Source: an uncultured Sediminibacterium sp. (GTDB taxonomy: Bacteria > Bacteroidota > Bacteroidia > Chitinophagales > Chitinophagaceae). Taken from it: 64,000 nt of DNA. Positions 27,335-36,630 of this stretch are shown here, piece after piece. The position numbers were made by a program, and so were the translations under genes. Each line of letters starts with the position of its first letter. Position 1 is the stretch's first letter. The stretch spans positions 137,080-201,079 of the forward strand of contig NZ_CAMLMJ010000003.1 in NCBI RefSeq assembly GCF_946481145.1, read 5' to 3'. The notes under the pieces were generated by a model. The model saw only the letters and a program-made list of their open reading frames with translations, made no database searches and was not told the origin of the DNA.

Positions 27335-28216
27335 ATGAACAGGAGAATATTAATCATACTGGTCTTTTCACAATTAGTTATAATCACTTGTTATGCACAG
27401 CATAGCTATTTAAAGGAAATACAAGTATGGAAAAAAGAAAGATTAACAGAATTGAAGTCTGAGAATGGGTGGCTAAACCTTACAGGGTTGTTTTGGCTGA
27501 AAGAAGGTCGCCAGAGTTTTGGTGGTAGCCAACATGATAGTATTCAACTGCCTATTCCTTCTTTTCCTGCAGAAGTTGGCTATTATGAGAAGCGTGGAAA
27601 TCAGGTAAAGCAGGTGCTGCAGAAAAATATCAACATTAAAGTAAATGGTTTGTTTAAGCAGGAGGCAGTTATTTACAGTGAAAGTTTTACAAAACAACCT
27701 GAGTTGAGTTTTGCAAATTTCAGGTGGACATTTATCAGAAGAGAGGATAAAATCGGGATTCGATTTCGCAATCTCGAAGCACCAGCAGTTAAGGCTTTGA
27801 AGGAAATTCCCTGTTTTGATATAGATACCGTTTTTCGTGTAAAGGCAAAACTTGCGCGACCACTGATTCCTCAATCTATTCCGATTGAAAATGTATTAGG
27901 ACAAATAACCATGCAGTTTTCTCCTGGTAAATTGTCTTTTACCATTGATGGGAAAAAATACGTACTTGATGCACTTGCAGAAGGAGATAAACTATTTATT
28001 CTTTTTGGTGATGCTACCAGCGGGAAAACCAGTTACGCAGCTGGTCGTTTTGTGTATGCAGATTTTCCTGGTGAAGATGGGGTAACCATTCTTGATTTCA
28101 ATAAATCAATTAATCCGCCCTGTGCATTTACACCCTTTGCAACCTGTCCATTACCACCTGCGCAAAATATATTACCTATTGCCATAAAAGCAGGTGAACA
28201 AAAACCCGGTTCGTAA
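27335..28216 (+). CDS. Exported DUF1684 protein
   Basis: 293 residues from the ATG at 27335, which opens into a signal peptide (MNRRILIILVFSQLVIITCYAQ); the longer frame from a TTG at 27308 adds nine unlikely residues. The domain shows the DUF1684 pattern: WKKERLTELKSENGWLNLTGLFWL near the start, and the ending NPPCAFTPFATCPLPPAQNILP with three prolines and two cysteines. Its biochemical role is unknown. It is probably periplasmic and stands alone on the plus strand, convergent with the next gene at only 4 bases. Confidence 0.88.
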   Translation: MNRRILIILVFSQLVIITCYAQHSYLKEIQVWKKERLTELKSENGWLNLTGLFWLKEGRQSFGGSQHDSIQLPIPSFPAEVGYYEKRGNQVKQVLQKNINIKVNGLFKQEAVIYSESFTKQPELSFANFRWTFIRREDKIGIRFRNLEAPAVKALKEIPCFDIDTVFRVKAKLARPLIPQSIPIENVLGQITMQFSPGKLSFTIDGKKYVLDALAEGDKLFILFGDATSGKTSYAAGRFVYADFPGEDGVTILDFNKSINPPCAFTPFATCPLPPAQNILPIAIKAGEQKPGS

Positions 28217-28220
28217 CTAA

Positions 28221-28892
28221 TTATTTCCTGATCAATTGTCTGATAGATACCAGATGTGCAAAAAGCACGGCAGGTACTATAAAGCCAGGTAAAAGAATAT
28301 AAGGGAAATAGGTTAACCCAATATTTGGCTGTTCAAAACCAAAACGTTGAAATGGCGTTGGTACGGATAATATGCCATGGTATGCAATGTTGAAGAGCAA
28401 AGCCAGGCAGATAATATTCCATGTTAGCAGAATGTTTCTAGACCAAGTTTTTCTTCTATATCCATAATAGACAACCAGGGGTGCGGAGAGTCCGGAGATA
28501 ATATCGAAATTAATACCTTCAAAAGTCATAAGCTTCGGAACCAATCCCGCATTAAATAAAAGGAGTAAACATATCTCTACCGGCACCCTAACTGTATGCA
28601 ACCAGGTAAGCCATTCAGTATTAAGTGTGTCAATGTAGTTCCTTCCTTTCGCACTAATAAAAAGGAGAGCAATGCAAAGTATGGGAGGAGCTAATAAAGC
28701 CATCATTCTTGGGGGCAGAGTATTGGTTACTGTATAAAAACCGGTAGACGCAATGAGGCTTTGAATTATGAGCCAGATCAATAAAATAGTAATGGGTATA
28801 CGCGCATTTTTAAAAGTGCTTCCCAAAAAAAACAAGGTAAGTATAACGGTAATACTAAAAATAATAGAAAGGTATAATGGTGCAGGTGCCAT
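28221..28892 (-). CDS. Multi-pass membrane protein of unknown function
   Basis: 223 residues with about seven hydrophobic helices (starting near residues 5, 32, 65, 100, 128, 155 and 195) and short loops. I do not recognise a family motif. The size and topology resemble small 7-TM sensors or membrane-bound scaffold proteins, but nothing supports a specific function. It is a single gene, convergent with the DUF1684 gene. Confidence 0.65.
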   Translation of the reverse strand: MAPAPLYLSIIFSITVILTLFFLGSTFKNARIPITILLIWLIIQSLIASTGFYTVTNTLPPRMMALLAPPILCIALLFISAKGRNYIDTLNTEWLTWLHTVRVPVEICLLLLFNAGLVPKLMTFEGINFDIISGLSAPLVVYYGYRRKTWSRNILLTWNIICLALLFNIAYHGILSVPTPFQRFGFEQPNIGLTYFPYILLPGFIVPAVLFAHLVSIRQLIRK

Positions 28893-29009
28893 AACCCAAT
28901 AGTTTATACAAAGGAAATAATCATTTTCAAATTGTCACAGTACTTTATTTCAATGGTGAGGAGCTATGTCGAAAGAATATATGTGTTGTATGAATGGAAA
29001 TTAACAAGG

Positions 29010-29585
29010 TTATGGTTCAATGATCAGGTCATATTTTGCGAGCAAACCATTTATGGCATTTGCGGAGAAAAGCGCTTTTTTAAGTTTGTTTTTTTCCGGG
29101 TCAATAATAAATCCAAAAGCCTCTCTGAAATCAGCTTTAGAAAGATCTGTTGCCTCAAAACGGGCATTGCTGAAGTTTGATCCGGAAAAAACGGCACTGG
29201 TAAGAATGGTATTTGAGAAATCTACTTCGGTAAGATTGCAGTTTTTGAAAACTGTTTCGGGCATTTTACGTTGGAAAAAATTGGAGTAGGTTAACTGACA
29301 GTTTTCGAAACCGATACTGAACATAATTGGGTGGCAATGTTCAAAATCAATTCCCATCATTTTACAATCGATGAACTTTACATTGCTGAATGAGGTATTG
29401 ATTAGCTTAATACGATCGAGATTACATTGTTGAAAGGTGCAATCGATGAACCTAAAATCAGTGAGGTCTGATCCACTAAAATTACTATTCAAAAAACGGC
29501 ATCCTTCATAAGTACCGGATGACAATTGCACAGTTTCTGCTGAATCGAATGTGTATAGCTGGTCTTCGTAATAATTGCCCTGCAT
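29010..29585 (-). CDS. Pentapeptide-repeat protein
   Basis: 191 residues. Repeated five-residue A(D/N)(L/F)XX-like units form a right-handed beta-helix, for example SGSDLTDF, IDCTFQQCNLDRIKL, NTSFSNVKF, NCNLTEVDFSNT and ATDLSKADF. No signal peptide is visible, so it is probably cytosolic. It resembles the Qnr/MfpA and general pentapeptide groups, but nothing proves DNA gyrase protection. It follows the flotillin gene by 60 bases and may be in its operon. Confidence 0.9.
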   Translation of the reverse strand: MQGNYYEDQLYTFDSAETVQLSSGTYEGCRFLNSNFSGSDLTDFRFIDCTFQQCNLDRIKLINTSFSNVKFIDCKMMGIDFEHCHPIMFSIGFENCQLTYSNFFQRKMPETVFKNCNLTEVDFSNTILTSAVFSGSNFSNARFEATDLSKADFREAFGFIIDPEKNKLKKALFSANAINGLLAKYDLIIEP

Positions 29586-29645
29586 AGGGTTGTATTTCAG
29601 ATAAAAAAGAAAGGCAACAAAAATGCTGCCTTTCCTTAAAGAGAT

Positions 29646-31166
29646 TTATTTGGCATCTGAATTTGTTTCAGATTTAGTATCAGTTGCTTCCTTCGCGTCA
29701 GCCCCTTTTAGATAGGTAGGCAGGTTAAGTCCAGCCATGTTAAACAGGTCATTTAAAGGAGGAACTGTTTTCATCATATTCGAAACAAAATTCGCAGTTG
29801 ATGAACTGTTGTTTTCATTTGTACCACTACCGGAATCCCAAACAGTAATTTTATCAATTTTAATATTTTTAACTGCTTCTACCTGGGTTTTTACGAGCTC
29901 TGGTAATTTTTCAATTAGCAACAACTGGAATGCTTTTGTAGGATCACCGCCTGCAGCTGCAACTACTTCTTTATAACCCTCAGCCTGTTTGGTTAAGATT
30001 TCATACAAGCCTTTTGCTTCTGCTTCCATTTTAGCATAAATGGCATCTGCTTCACCTTTTGCATTCTCTCTGATTCTTTCTGCTTCTGCCTGTGCTTCTA
30101 TGATAGCACGTTGTTTTGCAATTTCTGCCGGAATTACAATATTGGCTATTTGTGTGGAACGCTCTCTTTCTGAACGTGCCAATTCTGCTTTTTGTTCTGC
30201 CACATATGCTTCTTCCAGCGCTTTTGCCTGCTGAACTTTTTCGGCAGTAACAGCTACCCTTAGTGATTCTGCTTCTTTCTCTCTGCGCAATGCTTCTGAA
30301 TTGGCAATAGCAATTTTGGCTTCATTTTCACCTTTAATAGCAATAGCGTTGGCTTCAGATGTTTTGATACGTGTATCTCTTTGTGCCTCAGCTTTACCAA
30401 TGGCTTCATCTTTAACAGCAGATGCAATGCTGATTTCTTTGTCTTTTTGTGTGATTGCAATCTTAACATCTCTATCTCTGTGTGTCTCAGCAATCTGTGT
30501 GTCTTTTTCTCTGTCGGCAAGTGCCTTACCTGTTTCACCAATTTTCTCCTGCTCGGCCACACTTACTTTGGCTTCGTTAATCGCTTTAGCTGCAGCTTCC
30601 TTACCCAACGCCTCAATATAGCCAGACTCATCCTTAATATCGGTTACGTTAACGTTGATCAGCTTAAGACCAATTTTCTTTAATTCGCTATCTACATTTT
30701 TAGAAATATTGTCCAAAAATTTATCCCGATCAGAGTTGATTTCTTCGATTGTCATGGTGGCAATAACCAGACGTAACTGACCAAACAAAATGTCTTTGGC
30801 TAATTCCTGAATTTGTTCAGAAGTAAGTCCAAGCAATCTTTCAGCAGCAGTATTCATACTCTCTGCTTCTGTTGAAATAGCAATGGTAAAACGACAGGGC
30901 ACATCAACACGAATATTCTGTCTGCTTAATGCATTGGTGAGGTTTGCTTCAATAGACAGTGGTTTCAGGTCAAGGAAAGCATATCCCTGAATTACGGGCC
31001 AGATAAAGGTACCACCACCGTGTACGCATTTAGCGGAACTGCCACCTGTTTTACCATATACTACGAGAATTTTGTCTGATGGACATCTTTTATACCTTGC
31101 AAGCAATGCAGAGATGGTTACAAACAAAACAATAACGCCAACGACTATTATTACGATCGGAGACAT
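29646..31166 (-). CDS. Flotillin-like SPFH-domain protein
   Basis: 506 residues. An N-terminal membrane anchor (about 3-22) precedes the SPFH domain (about 25-200, with VVYGKTGGSSAKCVHGGGTFIWPV and DVPCRFTIAIS). A long Ala/Glu-rich coiled coil follows (about 205-390, repeated EAQ, AEAE and EKEA units), then a tail rich in Ser and Asn. Flotillins organise membrane microdomains with an NfeD partner. The partner gene is directly upstream with a 1-base gap, which supports the assignment. Confidence 0.93.
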   Translation of the reverse strand: MSPIVIIVVGVIVLFVTISALLARYKRCPSDKILVVYGKTGGSSAKCVHGGGTFIWPVIQGYAFLDLKPLSIEANLTNALSRQNIRVDVPCRFTIAISTEAESMNTAAERLLGLTSEQIQELAKDILFGQLRLVIATMTIEEINSDRDKFLDNISKNVDSELKKIGLKLINVNVTDIKDESGYIEALGKEAAAKAINEAKVSVAEQEKIGETGKALADREKDTQIAETHRDRDVKIAITQKDKEISIASAVKDEAIGKAEAQRDTRIKTSEANAIAIKGENEAKIAIANSEALRREKEAESLRVAVTAEKVQQAKALEEAYVAEQKAELARSERERSTQIANIVIPAEIAKQRAIIEAQAEAERIRENAKGEADAIYAKMEAEAKGLYEILTKQAEGYKEVVAAAGGDPTKAFQLLLIEKLPELVKTQVEAVKNIKIDKITVWDSGSGTNENNSSSTANFVSNMMKTVPPLNDLFNMAGLNLPTYLKGADAKEATDTKSETNSDAK

Positions 31167-31167
31167 A

Positions 31168-31740
31168 CTAAAGAGATTTAACGATTAAAATATTATTATT
31201 TTCCAGTCTTGTTACAACAACAGTTTTTCCAGATGCAATCGTTTCGTTGTCGGTCATAGCATCCAACTCATGAACAGATCCTTTGACACTGATCAGTACT
31301 TTTCCTCTTCCGTTCATTTGACCAGGAATAGAAAGATATACTTCTCCATTTTTTCCAACGGTATCAGTTAGTTTGAAGGAATTGTCTTCAGATAATTTTT
31401 GCAATTGTTTGATAACATAAAAAAACAGCAGCACAAATAGTACACCTACTAACACGGATAAACCAATCAATAAACCTGTTGACCCGATTGTATTGTAGAA
31501 TGAGATACCTGTCCAGCTAACACCTAATAAAAAATTGATGAGGTTTCTTAGTGTAAATAATTGGAAGGGCATTTCTCCATCTTCAAGATTACTATCGAAA
31601 TCGGCTTCCACGCCTTCTCCCGCATCTGCGCCAGCAAAAGTCATGATGGTTTGAACGAGAAAGATCAGGCTGGCCGGAATAGCTATAAACCAAAAGGTTT
31701 TCAGTAGCAGTGGCATATTTTCAAAAAATTCCATGCGCAT
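31168..31740 (-). CDS. NfeD-like membrane protein, flotillin partner
   Basis: 190 residues. Two or three helices fall in residues 12-110, then a C-terminal OB-fold (about 120-190; GKNGEVYLSIPGQMNGRGKVLISVKG, GKTVVVTRLENNNILIV) typical of NfeD/YuaF proteins. Short NfeD proteins of this kind are encoded with flotillins and help build membrane domains. Met3 is an alternative start. Its stop codon is 1 base from the flotillin ATG, so the two are surely one operon. Confidence 0.88.
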   Translation of the reverse strand: MRMEFFENMPLLLKTFWFIAIPASLIFLVQTIMTFAGADAGEGVEADFDSNLEDGEMPFQLFTLRNLINFLLGVSWTGISFYNTIGSTGLLIGLSVLVGVLFVLLFFYVIKQLQKLSEDNSFKLTDTVGKNGEVYLSIPGQMNGRGKVLISVKGSVHELDAMTDNETIASGKTVVVTRLENNNILIVKSL

Positions 31741-31906
31741 TTATTTTAATCAAACAATAGGATTTCAATAATTTTTAAATAAGTCGCAATAGCTGACGAT
31801 TTCTTACAATGCAATTCAATAATCAATGAAACAGTGCATTATTATTTACACAAAACAAGGGGGGATTTGAAAATACAACTTTTTAGGTAATAACGAGCAT
31901 CCATAG

Positions 31907-31993
31907 TCCATAGTCCATAGTCCATGGTCCATGGTCAATGGTCAATGGTTTATGGTTTATGGTTTATGGTCTATGGTCTATGGACTATAGACC
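31907..31993. repeat. Exact-period heptamer array (CATAGTC to TATGGTC family)
   Basis: Thirteen consecutive 7-base units can be read: three CATAGTC, two CATGGTC, then AATGGTC, AATGGTT, two TATGGTT, two TATGGTC, TATGGAC and a partial unit. The unit drifts step by step from one end to the other. The first units are complementary to the last, so the array also forms a large inverted repeat. It lies between the flotillin operon promoter region and the end of the GGGP synthase gene. Confidence 0.9.
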
Positions 31994-31998
31994 ATAAA

Positions 31999-32754
31999 TT
32001 AAATACTAATAAAGCTGCTGTGTACGGCCGCGCTCATTTCTTTAATAAGGGAAAGGTCTTTTTCGATTGCGTTGCCAACCACAATAACATCTGCTCCGGC
32101 TTTACAATTCAGGTAGGCTTTTTCCGGATCTGTAATACCACCTCCGATGATGAGGGGGGCTTCGATATGGCGTGCCACTTTTTCTATCATGGCTTCTGAG
32201 ATAGGGCGTTTTGCACCACTTCCTGCATCCATATAAATCAGCTTCATGCCAAGCATTTCACCGGCCATAGCGGTGCACATGGCTATTTCATTTTTATCGG
32301 CTGGAATAGGTGTTGCATTGGAAATATAGGAAACGGTTGTGGGTGCACCACCATCAATAACCATATAACCGGTGGGCATGATCTCCAGACCGCTTTTTTT
32401 CACAAATGGTGCGCTGATTACGTGTTGACCAATCAATAATTCCGGATTACGGCCAGAAATGAGTGATAGGTATAAAAGAGCATCTGCATATTTACTAACC
32501 TGAGAAGGGGAGCCGGGGAACAATATCACAGGAATATCGCAGGCGGCTTTGATCTGCTGGATACATTCATCAAGATGGCTGGAAATAACCAGACTACCGC
32601 CCACAAAGAAATAATCCACTTTTGCTTCAACGGCTAAAGTGACCAATTGGTCAATATTGCCGCCATCAACCTTATCGGGGTCGATGAGCACAGTAAATGA
32701 TTTCCTGCCGGAACGCTTTCTTTCTGCCAGTTGTTGATATAAATCCTGCTTCAT
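31999..32754 (-). CDS. Geranylgeranylglyceryl/heptaprenylglyceryl phosphate synthase (PcrB-like)
   Basis: 251 residues forming a TIM barrel of the GGGPS/PcrB family, group II type common in Bacteroidota. Motifs in order: FTVLIDPDKV (20-29), FVGGSLVISS (about 52-61), LFPGSPSQVSKYADALLYLS, the AGSGAKRPIS loop, IGGGITDPEKA and DVIVVGNAIE, the last two binding phosphate. It joins a polyprenyl diphosphate to glycerol 1-phosphate. The chain length and final product in bacteria of this group are not settled. It is divergent from the ribonucleotide reductase gene. Confidence 0.92.
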   Translation of the reverse strand: MKQDLYQQLAERKRSGRKSFTVLIDPDKVDGGNIDQLVTLAVEAKVDYFFVGGSLVISSHLDECIQQIKAACDIPVILFPGSPSQVSKYADALLYLSLISGRNPELLIGQHVISAPFVKKSGLEIMPTGYMVIDGGAPTTVSYISNATPIPADKNEIAMCTAMAGEMLGMKLIYMDAGSGAKRPISEAMIEKVARHIEAPLIIGGGITDPEKAYLNCKAGADVIVVGNAIEKDLSLIKEMSAAVHSSFISI

Positions 32755-33134
32755 TCAGTATCAGATAGATGCTCCTGCAAAAATGCAGAAAAGTTTTTGT
32801 TTAAGATGCTAAACAACTGATTGTTTCGCATTTATTTGAAAGATAATGTGTTGGGGTAGTCCCGCAGCCCGGTTTTCCGGTTTTTTTTGTGGGAAAATAA
32901 CTACAGGATTTACGAAAAAATCCCGATTCAACAAACCAAAAGCCCAAAAAATCTTTCCCACAATCGGGGATATTGGCGGAAAGTCAGCCCTGAACAGGGC
33001 TATGAAAAAATCCACATTCTTTATTCACAAGCTGTGCATATTTACGGCCTTGGTTTATCAGAATGGAAAGATATTTTCGTCAACCGCTTAACCCGCAGGG
33101 CCCATTAAATAACCGCTAAAACCAGAACCGCTTT
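32755..33134 (+). ncRNA. Candidate structured leader of the B12-dependent ribonucleotide reductase gene
   Basis: 380 bases without a gene. Two complementary pairs interlock: GTGGGAAA (32889-32896) with TTTCCCAC (32954-32961), and CCCGATT (32922-32928) with AATCGGG (32962-32968). This is the order of an H-type pseudoknot with the two 3' strands directly next to each other. A 16-base hairpin, AGCCCTGAACAGGGCT, follows at 32986-33001. No cobalamin-riboswitch B12 box was recognised, nor an NrdR box. AACCGCT occurs three times just before the start codon. The regulatory role is inference. Confidence 0.45.
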
Positions 33135-36100
33135 ATGGCTACTACCCGCTCTAAAAAAGGCTTGCAATTCGGGCGTCGCTTCACAAAAGAAGGCGTTAGC
33201 CCCTACGATCAGTTTGAATATGATTACAGAGATAGTGTAATCAAGAACCCCAATGGAGAGAAAGTATTTGAGATGAATAATGTGGAGGTTCCCAAGCAAT
33301 GGAGCCAGATAGCTACTGATATTCTCGCGCAAAAATATTTCCGTAAAGCCGGTGTGCCTCAACCAGATGGCTCTGTTGGTCGTGAAACAAGTGTAAAACA
33401 GGTTGCCCACCGTATGGCTCATTGTTGGCGCGTATGGGGCGAACGTTATGGATATTTCGCTTCAGAAAATGATGCGCAGATATTTTATGATGAGCTGGTG
33501 TACAGTATCCTTAACCAGGCCTGTGTGCCCAACTCACCACAATGGTTCAATACCGGACTTCATGAAGTTTACGGTATTACCGGTAAACCGCAGGGCCACT
33601 ACTATGTAGATGCCAAAGACGGTAAGCTGAAAAAATCAAGTAATGCCTATGAGCGCCCGCAGCCACATGCATGCTTTATCCTGAGCGTTAGCGATGATCT
33701 TGTTAACGAAGGGGGTATCATGGATCTGTGGACCCGCGAAGCCCGTATTTTTAAATATGGCTCTGGTGTTGGTACCAATTTCTCTCAGATCCGTGGCGGC
33801 GGAGAAAAACTGAGCGGTGGTGGTACTTCAAGTGGTTTAATGAGCTTCCTGAAAATTGGTGACCGTGCGGCAGGTGCCATCAAAAGTGGTGGAACTACCC
33901 GTAGGGCGGCTAAAATGGTGTGTCTGGATCTCGATCACCCAGAGATCATGGAATTCATCAACTGGAAAGTAGAAGAAGAAAAGAAAGTGGCAGCACTCGT
34001 TGCCGCTGGTTATGATAATAGCTACGAAGGTGAAGCTTATGCGACTGTATCCGGACAAAACTCCAATAACTCTGTTCGTATACCTAATAGCTTCTTCAAA
34101 GTATTGGAAGAAGGTGGCGACTGGGAACTGAAAGCACGTACCGATGGCCGTACCATGAAAAAAATACCAGCTCGTGAAGTTTGGGAGAAAATCTCCTATG
34201 CTGCATGGCGCTGTGCTGACCCTGGTACCCAATACGATACTACCATCAATGAATGGCATACCTGTCCGAAAGGAGGACGCATCAATGCATCTAATCCTTG
34301 CTCGGAATATATGTTCCTCGACAATACAGCATGTAACCTTGCCTCTATCAATCTGCGCAAGTTTCATGATGATGATACCAATATTTTTGATGTAGCCGGA
34401 TTTGAATACACAACACGTTTGTGGACCACCGTACTGGAGATTTCCGTATTGATGGCTCAATTCCCTTCAAAAGAAGTTGCACAGCTTTCTTATGACTACC
34501 GTACACTGGGTCTTGGTTTTGCCAACCTGGGTTCAATGCTGATGGTAAGCGGTATCGCTTATGATAGCGAAGAAGCACGTGGTATTGCCGGAGCTATTTC
34601 CGCAATCATGACAGGTGTAGCTTATAAAACTTCTGCTGAAATGGCTTCATTCCTTGGTGCTTTTGATAAGTACGAAGAGAATAAAGAAGATATGTTACGC
34701 GTTATGCGCAACCACCGCGCAGCTGCTTACGATGCAGATGAAGCTTATGTTGGACTGGAAATCAAACCACAAGGTATCAAGGCGAAATATTGTCCTGATT
34801 ACCTGCTGAAAGCAGCTACCAAGGCATGGGATGATGCAGTACAACTTGGGGAGCAACATGGATATCGCAATGCACAAACAACTGTTATCGCACCTACCGG
34901 TACCATCGGTCTGGTAATGGATTGTGATACAACAGGTGTTGAGCCAGATTTTGCACTGGTTAAATTCAAGAAACTATCTGGTGGAGGATATTTCAAAATC
35001 ATTAACCAATCTGTTCCACAGGCACTTAAAAACCTGGGATACAATGAAGCAGAAGCTACAGCCATTGAAAAATATGCAGTAGGTGCCGCTTCATTTGAAG
35101 GTGCTCCCTTCATTAACAATGAATCATTGGCTCAAAAAGGATTCACAGCAGAAGAAATCGCCAAACTGAATGGCGCTGCTAAATCTGCTTTTGAAATAGG
35201 ATTTATTTTCAACAGGTTTACATTGGGCGACGAGTGTATGCAGCGTTTGGGCTTCAAAGAAGAACAATATGCTGACTGGAGCTTTAACCTGCTCGAATCA
35301 CTCGGATTCACCGAAGATCAGATCGATGCTGCTAACGACTATGTATGCGGTACTATGACCATCGAAGGTGCTCCATTCCTGAAAGAAGAACACTTGCCTG
35401 TATTTGATTGCGCCAATAAATGTGGTAAGAAAGGAGAGCGTTATATTCATGCTTACGGACATATCCGCATGATGGGTGCCTGTCAGCCTTTCCTGAGTGG
35501 TGCGATTTCTAAAACCATTAACCTTCCACACGAAGCAACTGTTGAAGAAATTGCTGATTGTTATATGCTTAGCTGGCAGTTGGGTCTTAAAGCCAATGCG
35601 CTTTACCGTGATGGTTCAAAACTGAGTCAGCCTTTAAGCAATAAGTCTGATAAGAAGAAAAAAGACGACGCAGAAGGAGATAAAGAAGCAACCGCTGAAG
35701 AAGCAACACCAGTTGCTGAAACTGCCTCAAATATTGTAGACCTCAGCCAGTTAACAGTTGATGAATTACTGGAAGAAGTACAGAAACGCATGAATGCTTC
35801 TACTGATACCAAACTGAAACGTCAGTTGTCTACCATCGTTGAGAAAAAATCACTGCCTGCTAAACGCCGTGGTTTTACACAAAAAGCAAAAATCGGTGGA
35901 CAAGTTCTCTTCCTTCGCACAGGAGAGTATGCAGATGGTACATTGGGTGAAATATTCATCGACCTGGCCAAAGAAGGTTCAACACTCCGTAGCTTCATGA
36001 ACTGCTTTGCAATTGCAGTGTCTGTAGGCCTGCAGTATGGCGTTCCTTTAGAAGAGTTCGTAGAGAAATTTGTATTCACTAAGTTCGAGCCATCAGGTAT

Positions 36101-36509
36101 GGTAGACCATCCGAATATTAAAACAACTACTTCATTGGTAGACTTTGTATTCCGTGCATTGGCTTATGAATACCTCGGTAGAACCGACCTGGTACATGTG
36201 CTCGATAGACCAACCATTGGCAATACAGGTGACGATGATGGAGATGCTACATTGCTGGGTAAACCAGAATTAAGCAGTGTTCGCGTTACCGCGCCTTCTG
36301 CAAATGCTACACCAGCAGCCCAACCACAAAAATTACAAAGAGCAGCAGCTCCTGTAAAAGCTGAGTCTGGTGGACTTGATGCTGTTAATGCTGCAGCGAA
36401 AAATATGCAGAGCGATGCTCCTGCATGTAATACCTGTGGACATATCACCATCCGCTCAGGTACCTGTTACAAATGCCTGAACTGTGGTAACAGTATGGGA
36501 TGTAGTTAA
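33135..36509 (+). CDS. nrdJ: Adenosylcobalamin-dependent (class II) ribonucleotide reductase
   Basis: 1124 residues. It makes deoxyribonucleotides with a B12 cofactor and needs no oxygen. The N-terminal part has QACVPNSPQWFNTGLHE. The catalytic barrel carries GSGVGTNFSQIRG, NPCSEYMFLDNTACNLASINL and the loop PTGTIGLVMDCDTTGVEP. A charged Lys/Asp/Glu linker near residues 835-860 leads to a TSCPD-type domain (about 915-1020). The C-terminal tail has CNTCG, CYKCLNCG and a terminal CS, cysteines fit for reducing the active site or binding zinc. Complete and of normal size for large NrdJ proteins. The start follows three AACCGCT repeats. Confidence 0.96.
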   Translation: MATTRSKKGLQFGRRFTKEGVSPYDQFEYDYRDSVIKNPNGEKVFEMNNVEVPKQWSQIATDILAQKYFRKAGVPQPDGSVGRETSVKQVAHRMAHCWRVWGERYGYFASENDAQIFYDELVYSILNQACVPNSPQWFNTGLHEVYGITGKPQGHYYVDAKDGKLKKSSNAYERPQPHACFILSVSDDLVNEGGIMDLWTREARIFKYGSGVGTNFSQIRGGGEKLSGGGTSSGLMSFLKIGDRAAGAIKSGGTTRRAAKMVCLDLDHPEIMEFINWKVEEEKKVAALVAAGYDNSYEGEAYATVSGQNSNNSVRIPNSFFKVLEEGGDWELKARTDGRTMKKIPAREVWEKISYAAWRCADPGTQYDTTINEWHTCPKGGRINASNPCSEYMFLDNTACNLASINLRKFHDDDTNIFDVAGFEYTTRLWTTVLEISVLMAQFPSKEVAQLSYDYRTLGLGFANLGSMLMVSGIAYDSEEARGIAGAISAIMTGVAYKTSAEMASFLGAFDKYEENKEDMLRVMRNHRAAAYDADEAYVGLEIKPQGIKAKYCPDYLLKAATKAWDDAVQLGEQHGYRNAQTTVIAPTGTIGLVMDCDTTGVEPDFALVKFKKLSGGGYFKIINQSVPQALKNLGYNEAEATAIEKYAVGAASFEGAPFINNESLAQKGFTAEEIAKLNGAAKSAFEIGFIFNRFTLGDECMQRLGFKEEQYADWSFNLLESLGFTEDQIDAANDYVCGTMTIEGAPFLKEEHLPVFDCANKCGKKGERYIHAYGHIRMMGACQPFLSGAISKTINLPHEATVEEIADCYMLSWQLGLKANALYRDGSKLSQPLSNKSDKKKKDDAEGDKEATAEEATPVAETASNIVDLSQLTVDELLEEVQKRMNASTDTKLKRQLSTIVEKKSLPAKRRGFTQKAKIGGQVLFLRTGEYADGTLGEIFIDLAKEGSTLRSFMNCFAIAVSVGLQYGVPLEEFVEKFVFTKFEPSGMVDHPNIKTTTSLVDFVFRALAYEYLGRTDLVHVLDRPTIGNTGDDDGDATLLGKPELSSVRVTAPSANATPAAQPQKLQRAAAPVKAESGGLDAVNAAAKNMQSDAPACNTCGHITIRSGTCYKCLNCGNSMGCS

Positions 36510-36566
36510 TCGTTGGTCAGCGACCAACCATGGATGAAAAGATAAAATTTGTTAGTAAATACAAAG

Positions 36567-36599
36567 AAAACCGCCTGCTGATTTCAGCGGCGGTTTTTT
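36567..36599 (+). terminator. Intrinsic terminator after nrdJ
   Basis: The stem AAAACCGCC/GGCGGTTTT is extended by GCTG/CAGC with one bulged T. It ends in a run of six T residues. Confidence 0.9.
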
Positions 36600-36612
36600 G
36601 TTTAAGATCAAT

Positions 36613-36630
36613 GCGGCGAAGGATACGTCA
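36613..36630. repeat. CGAAGGATA motif, copy 1 (upstream of the GIY-YIG gene)
   Basis: GCGGCGAAGGATACGTCA resembles the copies at 37171-37184 and 37275-37296 and the inverted copy at 36978-36990. It lies 63 bases before the nuclease start codon. Confidence 0.6.

Noticed and set aside
30260..30683. ORFs of about 100 codons on both strands within the flotillin gene
   Set aside because: They follow the Ala/Glu-rich coiled-coil codon pattern in other frames and have no start context or family.
31907..31993. CRISPR-like repeat
   Set aside because: There are no spacers: the 7-base units are directly joined, and no cas gene is in the window.
32887..33108. A 73-codon ORF and an overlapping ORF (32846-33091) in the nrdJ leader
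   Set aside because: The start is TTG, no family pattern is visible, and the region is explained better by interlocking stems. Its length alone is not enough.
32755..33134. Cobalamin riboswitch before nrdJ
   Set aside because: The B12 box and the expected long multi-stem core were not found; only the pseudoknot-like pairs remain.
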